Positions 1 to 8,212 of a stretch of DNA of 64,000 nt are shown here, one piece after another. Position 1 is the stretch's first letter. Each line of letters starts with the position of its first letter. The stretch is from positions 24,768-88,767 of the forward strand of contig KQ959264.1 of the NCBI GenBank assembly GCA_001552775.1, in the 5' to 3' direction. Under the pieces are notes generated by a model. It did no database searches and was not told the DNA's origin. It saw nothing but the letters and a program-made list of their open reading frames with translations. The position numbers and the translations under genes are program-made. This stretch comes from Bacteroidales bacterium KA00251 (lineage in GTDB: Bacteria > Bacteroidota > Bacteroidia > Bacteroidales > Porphyromonadaceae).

Positions 1-265
1 AAAGCCTAATGCCAACGACTTCCTCAACAAGCTCTACCTCTTCATAGCCCAAGACGACTTAGTAAAAGCATTTCAAGCTAGTCTACAGCTAGTTGAAGTG
101 AGCGAAATAGAAACCATCAGTAAAGGGATAGAAAATGACCTTCCCAAGCTAAATAAGCCAGAAATTACCAAAGATATCCTTACGCTTCTTCTGGACTCTG
201 CGCTATTTGCGAAGCAACTGAAAGAAGAAGAGAAAAAAGAAAGTGAAACCAATCAAGAAAATTAG
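1..265 (+). CDS. C-terminal end of an unrecognised protein (cut by window edge)
   Basis: A frame open from base 2 runs to a TAG at 263-265, giving about 87 C-terminal residues. They look helical and end in a charged Lys/Glu-rich tail (residues like KQLKEEEKKESETNQEN). I see no motif that names a family. It lies 21 bases upstream of pgk on the same strand, so it could be cotranscribed with it. The rest of the gene is outside the window, so function cannot be judged here. Confidence 0.6.
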   Translation, partial: KPNANDFLNKLYLFIAQDDLVKAFQASLQLVEVSEIETISKGIENDLPKLNKPEITKDILTLLLDSALFAKQLKEEEKKESETNQEN

Positions 266-286
266 CCTCTATTAGTACCTTTATCC

Positions 287-1555
287 ATGAATACTACCAT
301 TGAGCAATTCAACTTCAAGGGACTCACAACATTTGTTCGTGTTGATTTCAATGTACCCCTTGATTCAGAAAGAAATATCACGGATGACACCCGCATGAGA
401 GCAGCTCTTCCCACGCTAAAAAAAATTTTATCAGATGGGGGGAAACTGATCATTGCGTCACACCTCGGGCGCCCCAAAGGAATCGATGAAAGCCTCTCAC
501 TTAAGCATCTCTTGCCCCACCTCGAGGAGCTACTTGGACTGAAGGTACAATTTCCAGGCGACTCTATAGGGGAAAAGGTGCAGCATGCCGTAAAAAGCCT
601 TCATAATGGTGAAGCTTTACTCCTTGAAAACCTTCGCTTTTATGCAGAAGAGGAGGGAAAACCAAGAGGACTCTCTCCTGAAGCCTCTCCTGAAGAAGTC
701 GCTACAGCTAAAAAAGAGATGAAACAACGTCAGAGAGATTTTGCCGACAAGCTAGCCTCTCTTGCAAACTGCTATGTAAATGACGCTTTTGGCACCGCTC
801 ACCGTGCTCATGCCTCTACTGCTCTAATTGCTGATAAATTTCCTCCTTCCAATAAGATGTTTGGGTTTCTTATGGAAAAGGAGGTCAAAGCGGTTGAACA
901 CATCCTGCAATGTGAGGCTCATCCCTTTGTGGCTATTGTAGGAGGCGCTAAGGTCTCTTCAAAAATTGACATTCTATCAAGCTTACTCAACAAAGCGGAT
1001 AAACTCATCGTAACTGGGGGAATGGCATTTACCTTTGTCGTAGCAGAAGGAGGTCATATTGGGAAATCTCTTTTTGAACTTGATAATATAGCTGTGGCTA
1101 AGGAAATTCTTGAAAAAGCAAAAGCTCAAAATGTAGAGCTCATCTTGCCCTTAGACGTAGTTGCTTCTACTGAATTTAGCAATGATAGCGAACGAAAAGT
1201 GTTTCCAATCAATGCAATTCCTAAGGAATATATGGGACTTGATGTAGGCCCCCAAACAAGAGCTTGCTATAAGGAGGCTCTCCATGGAGCAAAAACAATT
1301 CTTTGGAATGGTCCAGCAGGTGTCTTTGAGATGGAAAACTTCAGACAAGGTACCTTCTCTCTTGCAGAGGCTGTTGCAGATGCAACGAAAGAAGGTGCAT
1401 ACTCTCTCGTAGGAGGGGGAGACAGTGTAGCCTGCATCAAACTCTTAGGCATGGAAGATAAAATTTCTTACGTCTCAACGGGAGGTGGAGCCCTTCTAGA
1501 AGCAGTTGAAGGAAAGGCTCTTCCTGGTGTCGTAGCCATACAAGGAGAGAAGTAA
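287..1555 (+). CDS. pgk: phosphoglycerate kinase
   Basis: Glycolytic and gluconeogenic enzyme that moves a phosphate from 1,3-bisphosphoglycerate to ADP in the cytosol. The 422-residue product has the family landmarks: RVDFNVPLD near residue 18, SHLGRPKG near 58, a GGAKVSSKI stretch mid-protein and the nucleotide-site GGGDSVA near the C terminus. Length is slightly above the usual 390-415 because of an insert around residues 120-150, which is common in Bacteroidales. The ATG at 287 begins close to the expected N terminus. A GNAT gene follows 19 bases later, suggesting cotranscription. Confidence 0.97.
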   Translation: MNTTIEQFNFKGLTTFVRVDFNVPLDSERNITDDTRMRAALPTLKKILSDGGKLIIASHLGRPKGIDESLSLKHLLPHLEELLGLKVQFPGDSIGEKVQHAVKSLHNGEALLLENLRFYAEEEGKPRGLSPEASPEEVATAKKEMKQRQRDFADKLASLANCYVNDAFGTAHRAHASTALIADKFPPSNKMFGFLMEKEVKAVEHILQCEAHPFVAIVGGAKVSSKIDILSSLLNKADKLIVTGGMAFTFVVAEGGHIGKSLFELDNIAVAKEILEKAKAQNVELILPLDVVASTEFSNDSERKVFPINAIPKEYMGLDVGPQTRACYKEALHGAKTILWNGPAGVFEMENFRQGTFSLAEAVADATKEGAYSLVGGGDSVACIKLLGMEDKISYVSTGGGALLEAVEGKALPGVVAIQGEK

Positions 1556-1574
1556 TCACTATTTTAGTAACAGG

Positions 1575-2120
1575 ATGAAACTAGTTGACAATATTGAAAT
1601 CTTACCCTACGACATTGCCTACGAGCAGGAGCTTGACATGGTAAAACGACTCTATGAGGAGAGCTTTCCTTTGGAGGAACGAAGAGATTGGAAAAAGTTT
1701 CTTCATTTACTAGATACAGAACCTCGTTTTCGCCTTCTACTGATTCAGAAAAACTCCCTTACAATTGGCTTTCTTTCTAGTTGGCACTTCGAAACCTTCA
1801 TCTATGGAGAGCATTTTGCTATAGACCCTCAAGAGCGTGGATCTGGTATCGGTAGAAAACTTATAGCCTACTTATGGAACCTACCAAGAAGGGAACCATG
1901 GGTTTTTGAAGTAGAGCATCCCAATACCGAGATTGCCACAAGACGACTCAACTTCTACCTCTCGTTGGGAGCTGAAGTACTAGACAAAGAGTACCTACAG
2001 CCTCCATACCATGAGGGACAAGATACTTTTCCGCTCTACTTTATGGGTACAGGAGCCGACCCTTCTCAAACAAAGTTTTATATTGACAATGTGAGAAGAG
2101 TGGTTTATGGCAAAGCATAG
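1575..2120 (+). CDS. GNAT-family N-acetyltransferase
   Basis: The 181-residue product has a GNAT fold signature: the acetyl-CoA pyrophosphate loop is the ERGSGIGRKL segment near residue 90 (pattern Q/R-x-x-G-x-G/A). Before it is an IYGEHFAIDP strand, and after it an N-x-x-A-x-x-x-L-like segment (NTEIATRRLNFYLSLGAEVL). The family acetylates amines on small molecules or proteins; the substrate cannot be told from sequence. It follows pgk by 19 bases and probably shares its transcript. Confidence 0.85.
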   Translation: MKLVDNIEILPYDIAYEQELDMVKRLYEESFPLEERRDWKKFLHLLDTEPRFRLLLIQKNSLTIGFLSSWHFETFIYGEHFAIDPQERGSGIGRKLIAYLWNLPRREPWVFEVEHPNTEIATRRLNFYLSLGAEVLDKEYLQPPYHEGQDTFPLYFMGTGADPSQTKFYIDNVRRVVYGKA

Positions 2121-2143
2121 CTTCGTATCCTAGTGAAAAGAGG

Positions 2144-2151
2144 TATATTTG
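2144..2151 (+). promoter_or_regulatory. Bacteroidota -7 box (TATATTTG) for the C69 dipeptidase
   Basis: TATATTTG matches the TAnnTTTG -7 consensus of Bacteroidota. It lies 75 bases before the dipeptidase ATG in an otherwise A/T-rich leader. I see no convincing -33 TTTG at the usual distance, so this is a moderate call. Confidence 0.45.
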
Positions 2152-2225
2152 TAGAGTATCCTCTTTATCATACAACGATGGAGCAACTAGATAAATAAAA
2201 AAATCACAAGAAAGATAAAATCATT

Positions 2226-3884
2226 ATGAAGATTAAAAATCTCCTTTTAGCTCCTATCATAGGAGTACTACTAGCCTTTTCTCTACCCCAATTAGCAGAT
2301 GCCTGCACGGGACTACTTGTGGGCAAAAAAGCCTCAACTGACGGCTCTGTAATGATAAGCTACGCAGCAGACTCTCACGTCCTTTATGGTGAGTTGTATC
2401 ATTGGCCTGCTAGAGATTGGCCCAAAGGTACCATGCGTAAAGTTGTTGAATGGGATACCTATACCCCTCTAGGGGAAATACCAGAAGTAGCTCATACCTA
2501 TGCTGTATTAGGAAATATGAATGAACATCAGTTGGCGATCACAGAGAGCACCTGGGGAGGTCGCAAAGAGCTCGTAAATCCCGAAGGGCTTATAGACTAT
2601 GGTAGCCTCATATACATTACGCTACAAAGAGCAAAAACTGCAAGAGAAGCCATCAAAGTAATGACCAATCTTGTTGAAAAATATGGTTACCATAGCTCTG
2701 GAGAAAGCTTTTCTATCGCTGACAAAGAGGAAGCTTGGGTAATGGAGCTTATAGGCAAAGGTCCAGGACGAAAAGGAGCCGTATGGGTAGCTATGCGTAT
2801 TCCCGACAATGCCATCTCTGCTCACGCCAATCAATCTCGTATCCAGCAAATCCGATTCAATGATCCTGAAAATTGCATCTACTCCAAAGATGTAATCTCC
2901 TTTGCAAGAGAAAAAGGATATTTCAAGGGAGCGGATAAAGACTTTAGCTTCCAAAAAGCATACAATCCTTGGACATTTAGTGGACTAAGAGGATGCGAAG
3001 CACGCGTATGGGCTTTCTTTAATAAGTTTTGTGAAGGTATGGATAAGTATTTGCCTCTCGTAATGGGCGATGCTACACAGCAGCCCATGCCCCTCTATGT
3101 GGTGCCCAAACGCAAACTTTCTATTGCAGATGTACGCAACATGATGAGAGACCACTATGAAGGTACTCCTATGGACATGTCTCAAGATATAGGGGCAGGG
3201 CCCAACAATGCTCCTTACAGATGGAGACCTATGGACTGGGAAGTAGATGGTAAACACTACTTCAACGAAAGAGCCATTGCTACACAGCAAACAGGATTTG
3301 TACTTGTAGCCCAAATGAGAAACTGGCTTCCCGATGAGGTTGGCGGCATCCTTTGGTTTGGTGTAGACGATGCCAATACAGCTGTCTTTACCCCTATGTA
3401 TGCTTCAATCAATGAAGTACCAGAGTGCTATCGCCATGGCAATGGTGATATGATGAACTTCTCATGGACTAGTGCGTTTTGGATTCACAACTGGGTAGCC
3501 AACATGGCCTATAATCGCTACGACCTTATGATTGATGAAATCAGAGAGGTTCAAGTTGACTTGGAATCTAGTTTTGATAAAACAATTGCAACAATTGACA
3601 CCCAAGCAAAGGCTCTCTTGGCTGGGAAATCATCTCAGGAAGCCCGCAAGTTCCTTACAGACTTCTGTGCAAAGACAGCAGTAGGATCTACAACTCGATG
3701 GAAAAAACTTGGTGAATATCTTCTTGTTCGCTACATGGATGGTAACCGCAAGAAACTTGAAAATGGCAAATTCAAAGACAATGGATATGGTATGAGTGCT
3801 TCTCCCGACTTTATGGGATACAACGAAAGATACTACCGTAGCATTGTAACGGAAACTGGAGATAAATTCCTTACCAAAGAGTAA
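2226..3884 (+). CDS. secreted C69-family dipeptidase
   Basis: Exported N-terminal-nucleophile hydrolase of peptidase family C69 (PepD-like), expected to split dipeptides. Residues 1-26 form a signal peptide (Lys-rich start, hydrophobic core, then QLADA), directly followed by Cys27 in ACTGLLVGKKAS. In this family the nucleophile is the N-terminal Cys, so signal-peptidase cleavage before Cys27 would itself create the active enzyme. Length is 552 residues, normal for the Bacteroidales versions. The gene has its own -7 box and a strong hairpin after its stop, so it is probably monocistronic. An SPII lipoprotein reading of the Cys is less likely because no L-x-G-C lipobox is present. Confidence 0.92.
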   Translation: MKIKNLLLAPIIGVLLAFSLPQLADACTGLLVGKKASTDGSVMISYAADSHVLYGELYHWPARDWPKGTMRKVVEWDTYTPLGEIPEVAHTYAVLGNMNEHQLAITESTWGGRKELVNPEGLIDYGSLIYITLQRAKTAREAIKVMTNLVEKYGYHSSGESFSIADKEEAWVMELIGKGPGRKGAVWVAMRIPDNAISAHANQSRIQQIRFNDPENCIYSKDVISFAREKGYFKGADKDFSFQKAYNPWTFSGLRGCEARVWAFFNKFCEGMDKYLPLVMGDATQQPMPLYVVPKRKLSIADVRNMMRDHYEGTPMDMSQDIGAGPNNAPYRWRPMDWEVDGKHYFNERAIATQQTGFVLVAQMRNWLPDEVGGILWFGVDDANTAVFTPMYASINEVPECYRHGNGDMMNFSWTSAFWIHNWVANMAYNRYDLMIDEIREVQVDLESSFDKTIATIDTQAKALLAGKSSQEARKFLTDFCAKTAVGSTTRWKKLGEYLLVRYMDGNRKKLENGKFKDNGYGMSASPDFMGYNERYYRSIVTETGDKFLTKE

Positions 3885-3900
3885 GTCTCTCCCTTTATAC

Positions 3901-3940
3901 GAAAAAGGCACCTCAACAACATTGTTGAGGTGCCTTTTTC
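3901..3940. terminator. bidirectional hairpin terminator
   Basis: A perfect 18-bp stem (3901-3918 with 3923-3940) and a 4-base loop. The stem begins with a run of A and ends with a run of T, so it can end transcription on both strands. It lies between the dipeptidase on the plus strand and the convergent HIRAN gene on the minus strand. Confidence 0.85.
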
Positions 3941-3960
3941 GTACCCTTAAGGAATACCCT

Positions 3961-4359
3961 TTATTTGCAATTACTCGTAGGATTCAGAGCCATCTCCTTA
4001 AGGTTATTTTTTTCAATTGACTGTGTCAAAAGAAACTCTTCTATGGTACGCAGTTTTACTGACACCCTCACTTGTTGCTCGGGGTGCTCTGTGCCATCAA
4101 TTTGATTCACTTTCACCTCAAAAAGTTGGCTATAACCCAACAATAAAAGCTGGGAAATAAAGCTATTATAATCTTTGGGTACAAAGCCGATCTTTCTCTC
4201 CTTGTAATAGATTGCCACAGCACAGGGATCGTAGGGGTTGTCTTGTTCTGGTTGAAAAGAAAGGGAGGTGCCTATCTGGAGTTCGCTGAAGCAATCCATC
4301 CCTTCGTAATAGGTAAAACCAGCCACATAGAACGTGGCAAAGTGTCTTCTGATTTCCAT
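3961..4359 (-). CDS. stand-alone HIRAN-domain protein
   Basis: The 132-residue product is essentially one HIRAN domain, a small barrel best known from HIP116/Rad5 helicases, where it binds DNA 3' ends. Visible features are FYVAGFTYYEG near the N terminus, GTSLSFQPEQDNPYDPCAVAIYY in the middle (the NPYDPxAVAVYY motif), and KIGFVPKDYN. A roughly 25-residue tail follows. Stand-alone HIRAN proteins occur in many Bacteroidota and have no settled role. The gene converges on the dipeptidase terminator and has no operon partner. Confidence 0.82.
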   Translation of the reverse strand: MEIRRHFATFYVAGFTYYEGMDCFSELQIGTSLSFQPEQDNPYDPCAVAIYYKERKIGFVPKDYNSFISQLLLLGYSQLFEVKVNQIDGTEHPEQQVRVSVKLRTIEEFLLTQSIEKNNLKEMALNPTSNCK

Positions 4360-4724
4360 AATATAAAAAATATCTGTTTAACGTTTATACAAACAAAGTT
4401 TGAGACTGGAGAAGAAACGAATCCCCCATAATCTCCTCTGCAAATATAGAGAATTATTTTCACTCAGTATATCCTATAGCCTTTTTAGACGACCACTTCA
4501 TTCAAAGTAAGTGGATTTTCTCAAAAAAAGTCAGCTGTATTGATAAGCCAAAGGATAAGGAAAGAAAAAGCGTCCTTCCTTTGCTATAAATCTTCCGTAA
4601 AATCCTATCAAAAGTTCCTAAGCTTTGCTTTTATTCTTTAGGAAGTTTTCTTTGAAAATAAGGGAGCTTTTAAGAAGTATTCAACCGTTTTTTAGGAGCT
4701 ACACAAAGTCAGAGCAACGCTTCC
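4360..4724. other. intergenic region between HIRAN gene and mazG
   Basis: AT-rich stretch between divergent genes, so it should hold both promoters. Small inverted repeats are visible (for example CCACTT/AAGTGG near 4493-4514), none followed by a T tract. I see no coding signal, tRNA or recognisable riboswitch. Confidence 0.4.
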
Positions 4725-4739
4725 GTGAAGGATAAGTAC

Positions 4740-4747
4740 TACATTTG
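4740..4747 (+). promoter_or_regulatory. -7 box (TACATTTG) upstream of mazG
   Basis: TACATTTG fits the TAnnTTTG consensus. Transcription would start near 4754, which puts the ATG at 4725 outside the transcript and favours the in-frame ATG at 4779. A GGAGG lies at 4758-4762, roughly 16 bases before that ATG. Confidence 0.5.
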
Positions 4748-4778
4748 TCGTAATTTTGGAGGAAAGATACAGAAACCG

Positions 4779-5573
4779 ATGAAAAACAAGACGGAAAAAC
4801 TGGAGGCTCTCGCAAGAATACTCGATGTACTTGATATGCTTCGAGCTAACTGTCCCTGGGATAAGAAGCAAACCAACGAATCACTCCGAGACAACACAAT
4901 TGAAGAAGTCTTTGAACTTTCGCAAGCAATTCTAGACAACTCCTCAGTAGAAATTAAAAAAGAATTGGGGGATGTGCTCTTACATATTCTCTTTTATTCC
5001 AAAATTGCAGAAGAGAAAGGTGAATTTGATCTTGCTGATGTATGCAATCAGCTGGCCGACAAACTAATCTATCGTCATCCACATGTATACGGAAACACAA
5101 AAGTTGGTAGTGCCGAAGAGGTGACTAGCCAATGGGAAAAAGTAAAACAAAAAGAAAAAGGAGGTAATAAGACCCTTCTTTCTGGAGTACCTCGAGCCCT
5201 TCCTTCACTAATTAAGGCTTATCGAATAAGTGAGAAGGCGGCAGCAATAGGTTTTGATTGGCAAAGTAAAGAAGAGGTATGGAATAAAGTAAAAGAAGAA
5301 AAAGAGGAGCTAAACGAGGCTATCTTTCATCAGGACAGCGACAACCTTGAAGAGGAATTCGGAGATCTTTTCTTTGCCTTAGTCAATGCAGCCCGCCTTT
5401 ACGGCATCAATCCCGACAATGCCCTTGAGCGGACCAACCGCAAGTTTACCTCACGCATTGAGTACATCGAACAAAAAGCACAAAAAGAGGGGAAAAAAAT
5501 AGGCGATCTCTCTTTTGATCAGATGAATTCTTTTTGGGAAGAAGCAAAGAGTGAAGAGCGTGAAAAGTGCTAA
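4779..5573 (+). CDS. mazG: nucleoside triphosphate pyrophosphohydrolase MazG
   Basis: House-cleaning enzyme that hydrolyses (d)NTPs to NMP and pyrophosphate. Two MazG domains are visible: the first has NCPWDKKQTNESL, then the metal-binding helices NTIEEVFELSQAI and KELGDVLLHILF; the second has EEKEELNEAIF and EEEFGDLFFALVNAARL. From the ATG at 4779 the protein is 264 residues, which matches E. coli MazG. The longer frame from 4725 adds 18 residues outside the family alignment and overlaps a -7 box, so I reject it. The next gene overlaps its 3' end by 23 bases. Confidence 0.93.
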   Translation: MKNKTEKLEALARILDVLDMLRANCPWDKKQTNESLRDNTIEEVFELSQAILDNSSVEIKKELGDVLLHILFYSKIAEEKGEFDLADVCNQLADKLIYRHPHVYGNTKVGSAEEVTSQWEKVKQKEKGGNKTLLSGVPRALPSLIKAYRISEKAAAIGFDWQSKEEVWNKVKEEKEELNEAIFHQDSDNLEEEFGDLFFALVNAARLYGINPDNALERTNRKFTSRIEYIEQKAQKEGKKIGDLSFDQMNSFWEEAKSEEREKC

Positions 5574-6537
5574 GTATATTACTCAAGAGAGGCAGATAGT
5601 TGAGGATCGTCCCTGCCCTATTTGTGGTTCTTCCATTTATTATCTAGAGGGCTATGCCACAGATTGGCTTTATTCGAAACAAAGTTTTCCACTTCTTCGC
5701 AACAGCGAATCTGGACTTCTTATAACGGGCTCTTCCCCCTCTGAAGAGACTCTTGGAGAATACTATAAGAGTGACCGCTATATCTCACACACAAACTCCC
5801 ACCAAGGCATCATCAACAAGCTTTACCAATTGGCAAGAAGTTTCTCTCTACCTCTAAAATATCGTACCATAGCTCGTTATTTATCTTCTACAAAAGAGAA
5901 AGGTGTACTCCTTGATGTAGGCTGTGGTACGGGACAATTTGCTTCTTTGGTAAAGTCTAAAGGGCACCAAGTCTACTGTGTGGAACAATCTCCCAAGGCA
6001 CGCTGCTATACTAGCGAGCATTTTCATCTTCCCTGCTCTCCCAGTCTTCTTGATCTTAACCTTTCACAATCTGTCGATGTTATTACTCTTTGGCATGTAT
6101 TGGAGCATATCAATGACCTTTCCTCCCATTTTGCCTGTTTTCGTCGAATACTGAAAGCATCAGGTACACTTGTATTAGCTCTTCCCAACTACACTAGTTA
6201 TGATGCTAGGCTCTACAAAGATAAATGGGCTGCTTATGATGTACCTCGCCATCTCTGGCACTTTTCTCCGCAGACTATTCAAAACCTTGCAGCGAAGGAG
6301 GGCTTTCAGTGCTTTCGCACAAAGCGTATGCCACTTGATGCATTCTACATTGCCCTTCTCAGTGAAAACAACAAAGGCAATCGCGGTGCAATTGCTTTTA
6401 TGAAAGCATTCTTTGTAGGCTGTATTGGAGCTCTTCGCTCGCTATTTAAAAAAAATGAATCTAGTTCCTTAATCTACTTTTTCAGAAGATACAATACCGC
6501 CACACAAAGAGAAGAAAAGAGGAAGAAGACGCTTTGA
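5551..6537 (+). CDS. class I SAM-dependent methyltransferase with N-terminal Cys motif
   Basis: The 328-residue product has a CPICGS motif near residue 22, then a Rossmann methyltransferase domain: LLDVGCGTGQF is the SAM-binding motif I near residue 120, and WHVLEHI is the motif typical of Methyltransf_23-like enzymes. The C-terminal region has DVPRHLWHFSPQTI, often seen in methyltransferases near glycan or sugar-modification genes. Only one CxxC is visible, so a full zinc finger is doubtful. The GTG start at 5551 overlaps mazG; a GTG at 5560 is an alternative. The substrate is unknown. Confidence 0.85.
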   Translation: MKSVKSAKYITQERQIVEDRPCPICGSSIYYLEGYATDWLYSKQSFPLLRNSESGLLITGSSPSEETLGEYYKSDRYISHTNSHQGIINKLYQLARSFSLPLKYRTIARYLSSTKEKGVLLDVGCGTGQFASLVKSKGHQVYCVEQSPKARCYTSEHFHLPCSPSLLDLNLSQSVDVITLWHVLEHINDLSSHFACFRRILKASGTLVLALPNYTSYDARLYKDKWAAYDVPRHLWHFSPQTIQNLAAKEGFQCFRTKRMPLDAFYIALLSENNKGNRGAIAFMKAFFVGCIGALRSLFKKNESSSLIYFFRRYNTATQREEKRKKTL

Positions 6538-6557
6538 AGAGTATCTTTTTCTTTTCT

Positions 6558-7175
6558 CTAGGAATTATTAAGTTCGCGATACACTTGGCAAAGTAGTTTT
6601 ACAGCAAGTTCTTTTGATAGTTTAGTTGTATTGAGACAAATGTCATACAACTCCATAGCTCCCCATTGGCGATCTGTATAGTAGCGATAGTGTTTTTTCT
6701 TCATTCGATCGCGTTGTTTCATATGCTTAGCAGCTTCCTCATAAGAGACTTTTTCATACTCTTCTGCAATACACTTGATACGACTCTCTTCATCGGCATA
6801 AATAAACACATTGAGGACATCGTTTCGCTCTCTGAGGAGATAATCAGCTCCCCGACCAATGATCACGCACGGCTTGGAAGAAGCAAGGCTTTCAATAAGT
6901 TCATTTTGCATTTTTACAACACTATCGGTAGGGGATATCATCGGCTCTAATCGCATAGAAGCATTGGTTCCCAGAGTGGTATAACTGAGAGCCGAATTGG
7001 TTTTGTACTCTCCCTGATTTTCAATAAAATCCATCGTATACCCTGATTTTTCAGCAAGCTTTTGCAAGATTTCCTTGTCGTAAAAGTCAATGCCTAGAGC
7101 ATCTGCGAGCGCTTTTCCTATCGCTCTACCCCCACTTCCGTACTGCCTACTTATAGTGATGATTCGTAATGCCAT
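6558..7175 (-). CDS. cytidylate kinase-like family protein
   Basis: P-loop kinase of the cytidylate kinase-like family common in Bacteroidota, probably a (d)NMP kinase-like enzyme of unknown substrate. The N terminus reads IITISRQYGSGGRAIGKALA, a variant P-loop, followed by GIDFYDKEILQKLAEKSG. An Arg-rich lid-like region (KQRDRMKKKHYRYYTD) and the family segment DLCLNT-like YDICLNTTKLS follow. I choose the ATG at 7175, giving 205 residues starting MALRIITIS. The longer frame starts with TTG at 7211 and adds twelve residues before the first strand. This is not the housekeeping Cmk, which has a canonical P-loop. Confidence 0.85.
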   Translation of the reverse strand: MALRIITISRQYGSGGRAIGKALADALGIDFYDKEILQKLAEKSGYTMDFIENQGEYKTNSALSYTTLGTNASMRLEPMISPTDSVVKMQNELIESLASSKPCVIIGRGADYLLRERNDVLNVFIYADEESRIKCIAEEYEKVSYEEAAKHMKQRDRMKKKHYRYYTDRQWGAMELYDICLNTTKLSKELAVKLLCQVYRELNNS

Positions 7176-7675
7176 CTTTTTTTCTTCTATTATACTGCTA
7201 TACGTGAGCAATCGTAACAGCCCCCGACTTCTGTAATTTGCACAGCAAGAATTCTTATTTATATAAAGAATATAAAAATGCTATGACCTCTATATCCAAC
7301 TTACACACCAGGTAGAAAGGAAAGTTCTTACTGTTTGAGACAAAGATACAACTATTTACATAAAACCTTATTTATGTACAGCCTCACAATGCTTTTGAAA
7401 GGCTGACCATGTCCAGAAAGATTCAAAAAAATGGTATTTATCGCACAATCAATAAGATAATAACAATGTAGAGGTAGCGGATTACGTGTTGGGAACGAGC
7501 AGTTTTCTTTCCCTTTCTCCATTCTTCAATACTCTTAAGAACATTTGTTTTGTCGTTGCACAAGCTACTGATTATCCGATGAAAAACGACTGAGATTAAA
7601 GAAAATCGTTGCTTTTGTAAAGTAATTCTCTAAATCTTTCGATTGGATCTTGGAGCATCGCATCTGTGCAGTTCT

Positions 7676-7760
7676 GAATTCTTGGAGTGCTACGCTAGCC
7701 GAATCCCCGCAGAGGCTCAGGAAGAGGCTCATCTATGGTACGCACTCAAGGAAGAATTAC
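7676..7760. repeat. imperfect inverted repeat, about 85 bp
   Basis: The arm at 7676-7692 (GAATTCTTGGAGTGCTA) is complementary, with small bulges, to 7739-7760 (TACGCACTCAAGGAAGAATT). CATCGC at 7656-7661 and GCGATG at about 7788-7793 could extend the stem outward. The loop holds a direct repeat of GAGGCTC. No T tract follows, so it is not a simple terminator; it could be a folded RNA or a decayed element. Confidence 0.4.
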
Positions 7761-7839
7761 TTCGCCAGATCGTCTGTGGACAAGGGTAGCGATGTCAGAG
7801 TTTAGGAGTTAGAAATTAGAAACTTGCGGAGTAGCCTCT

Positions 7840-8059
7840 ATACGTCAAAAAAAAACAGCCCACGCTCGCCCTGGTATTGTATGTTTAAGTAAAAGGTCGT
7901 ACCTTAGTGGCGCGGTAGAGGAGAGCTTCTCCTCTCTGTACATCAAACATACGAAGCGATTGTGCTTATTTCGAAGTCGGGAACGTAGGAAATTCAAGAC
8001 TTGTTCGGAGAGTAGGCATAGTGGTTTCCACGCAAGGGCGTGGGCTGCTATCAACGTAT
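7840..8059. ncRNA. candidate structured RNA or MITE-like element
   Basis: A 220-bp block with nested complementarity. The outer stem is ATACGT (7840-7845) with ACGTAT (8054-8059), then a loop, then CAGCCCACGC (7856-7865) with GCGTGGGCTG (8038-8047), and GCCCT with AGGGC can follow. Inside are GTATGTTT with AAACATAC, a GAGGAGA-GCT-TCTCCTC hairpin, AAGC-GATTGT-GCTT, and AAGTC with GACTT. Such layered pairing points to a folded RNA or a short inverted-repeat element. It does not show the conserved sequences of tmRNA, SRP RNA or RNase P RNA. The strand is undetermined. Confidence 0.35.
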
Positions 8060-8212
8060 CTCTGAACCAAGGTATCCTACGACCTCCGACTTAGAACGTG
8101 GCAAAGCAGCACCACGCTTCTTTTGTTTTATAAAGTTTATCAAACAGAAATAAAAACGTAGGAAACGTGCTCTCCCTACCACACAGAGAGCCACAAAACA
8201 AACAACAAAAAC

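Larger units (their letters stand above)
7176..8212. other. non-coding stretch with large inverted repeats
   Basis: About 1 kb with no supported gene. It holds two extended imperfect inverted repeats, at 7676-7760 and 7840-8059, listed separately. A 32-codon frame ending near 7789 (residues such as YASRIPAEAQEEAHLWYALK) reads like coding sequence but lacks a start and sits inside the first repeat. I see no tRNA and no clear TAnnTTTG promoter for the next gene. Confidence 0.5.

Noticed and set aside
4725..4778. Longer mazG reading from an ATG at 4725
   Set aside because: It overlaps a promoter box and adds residues absent from the family; the ATG at 4779 gives the usual length.
7845..8054. 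A 69-codon minus-strand frame in the structured block
   Set aside because: It coincides with the inverted-repeat block and shows no family match; the open frame is more likely incidental.
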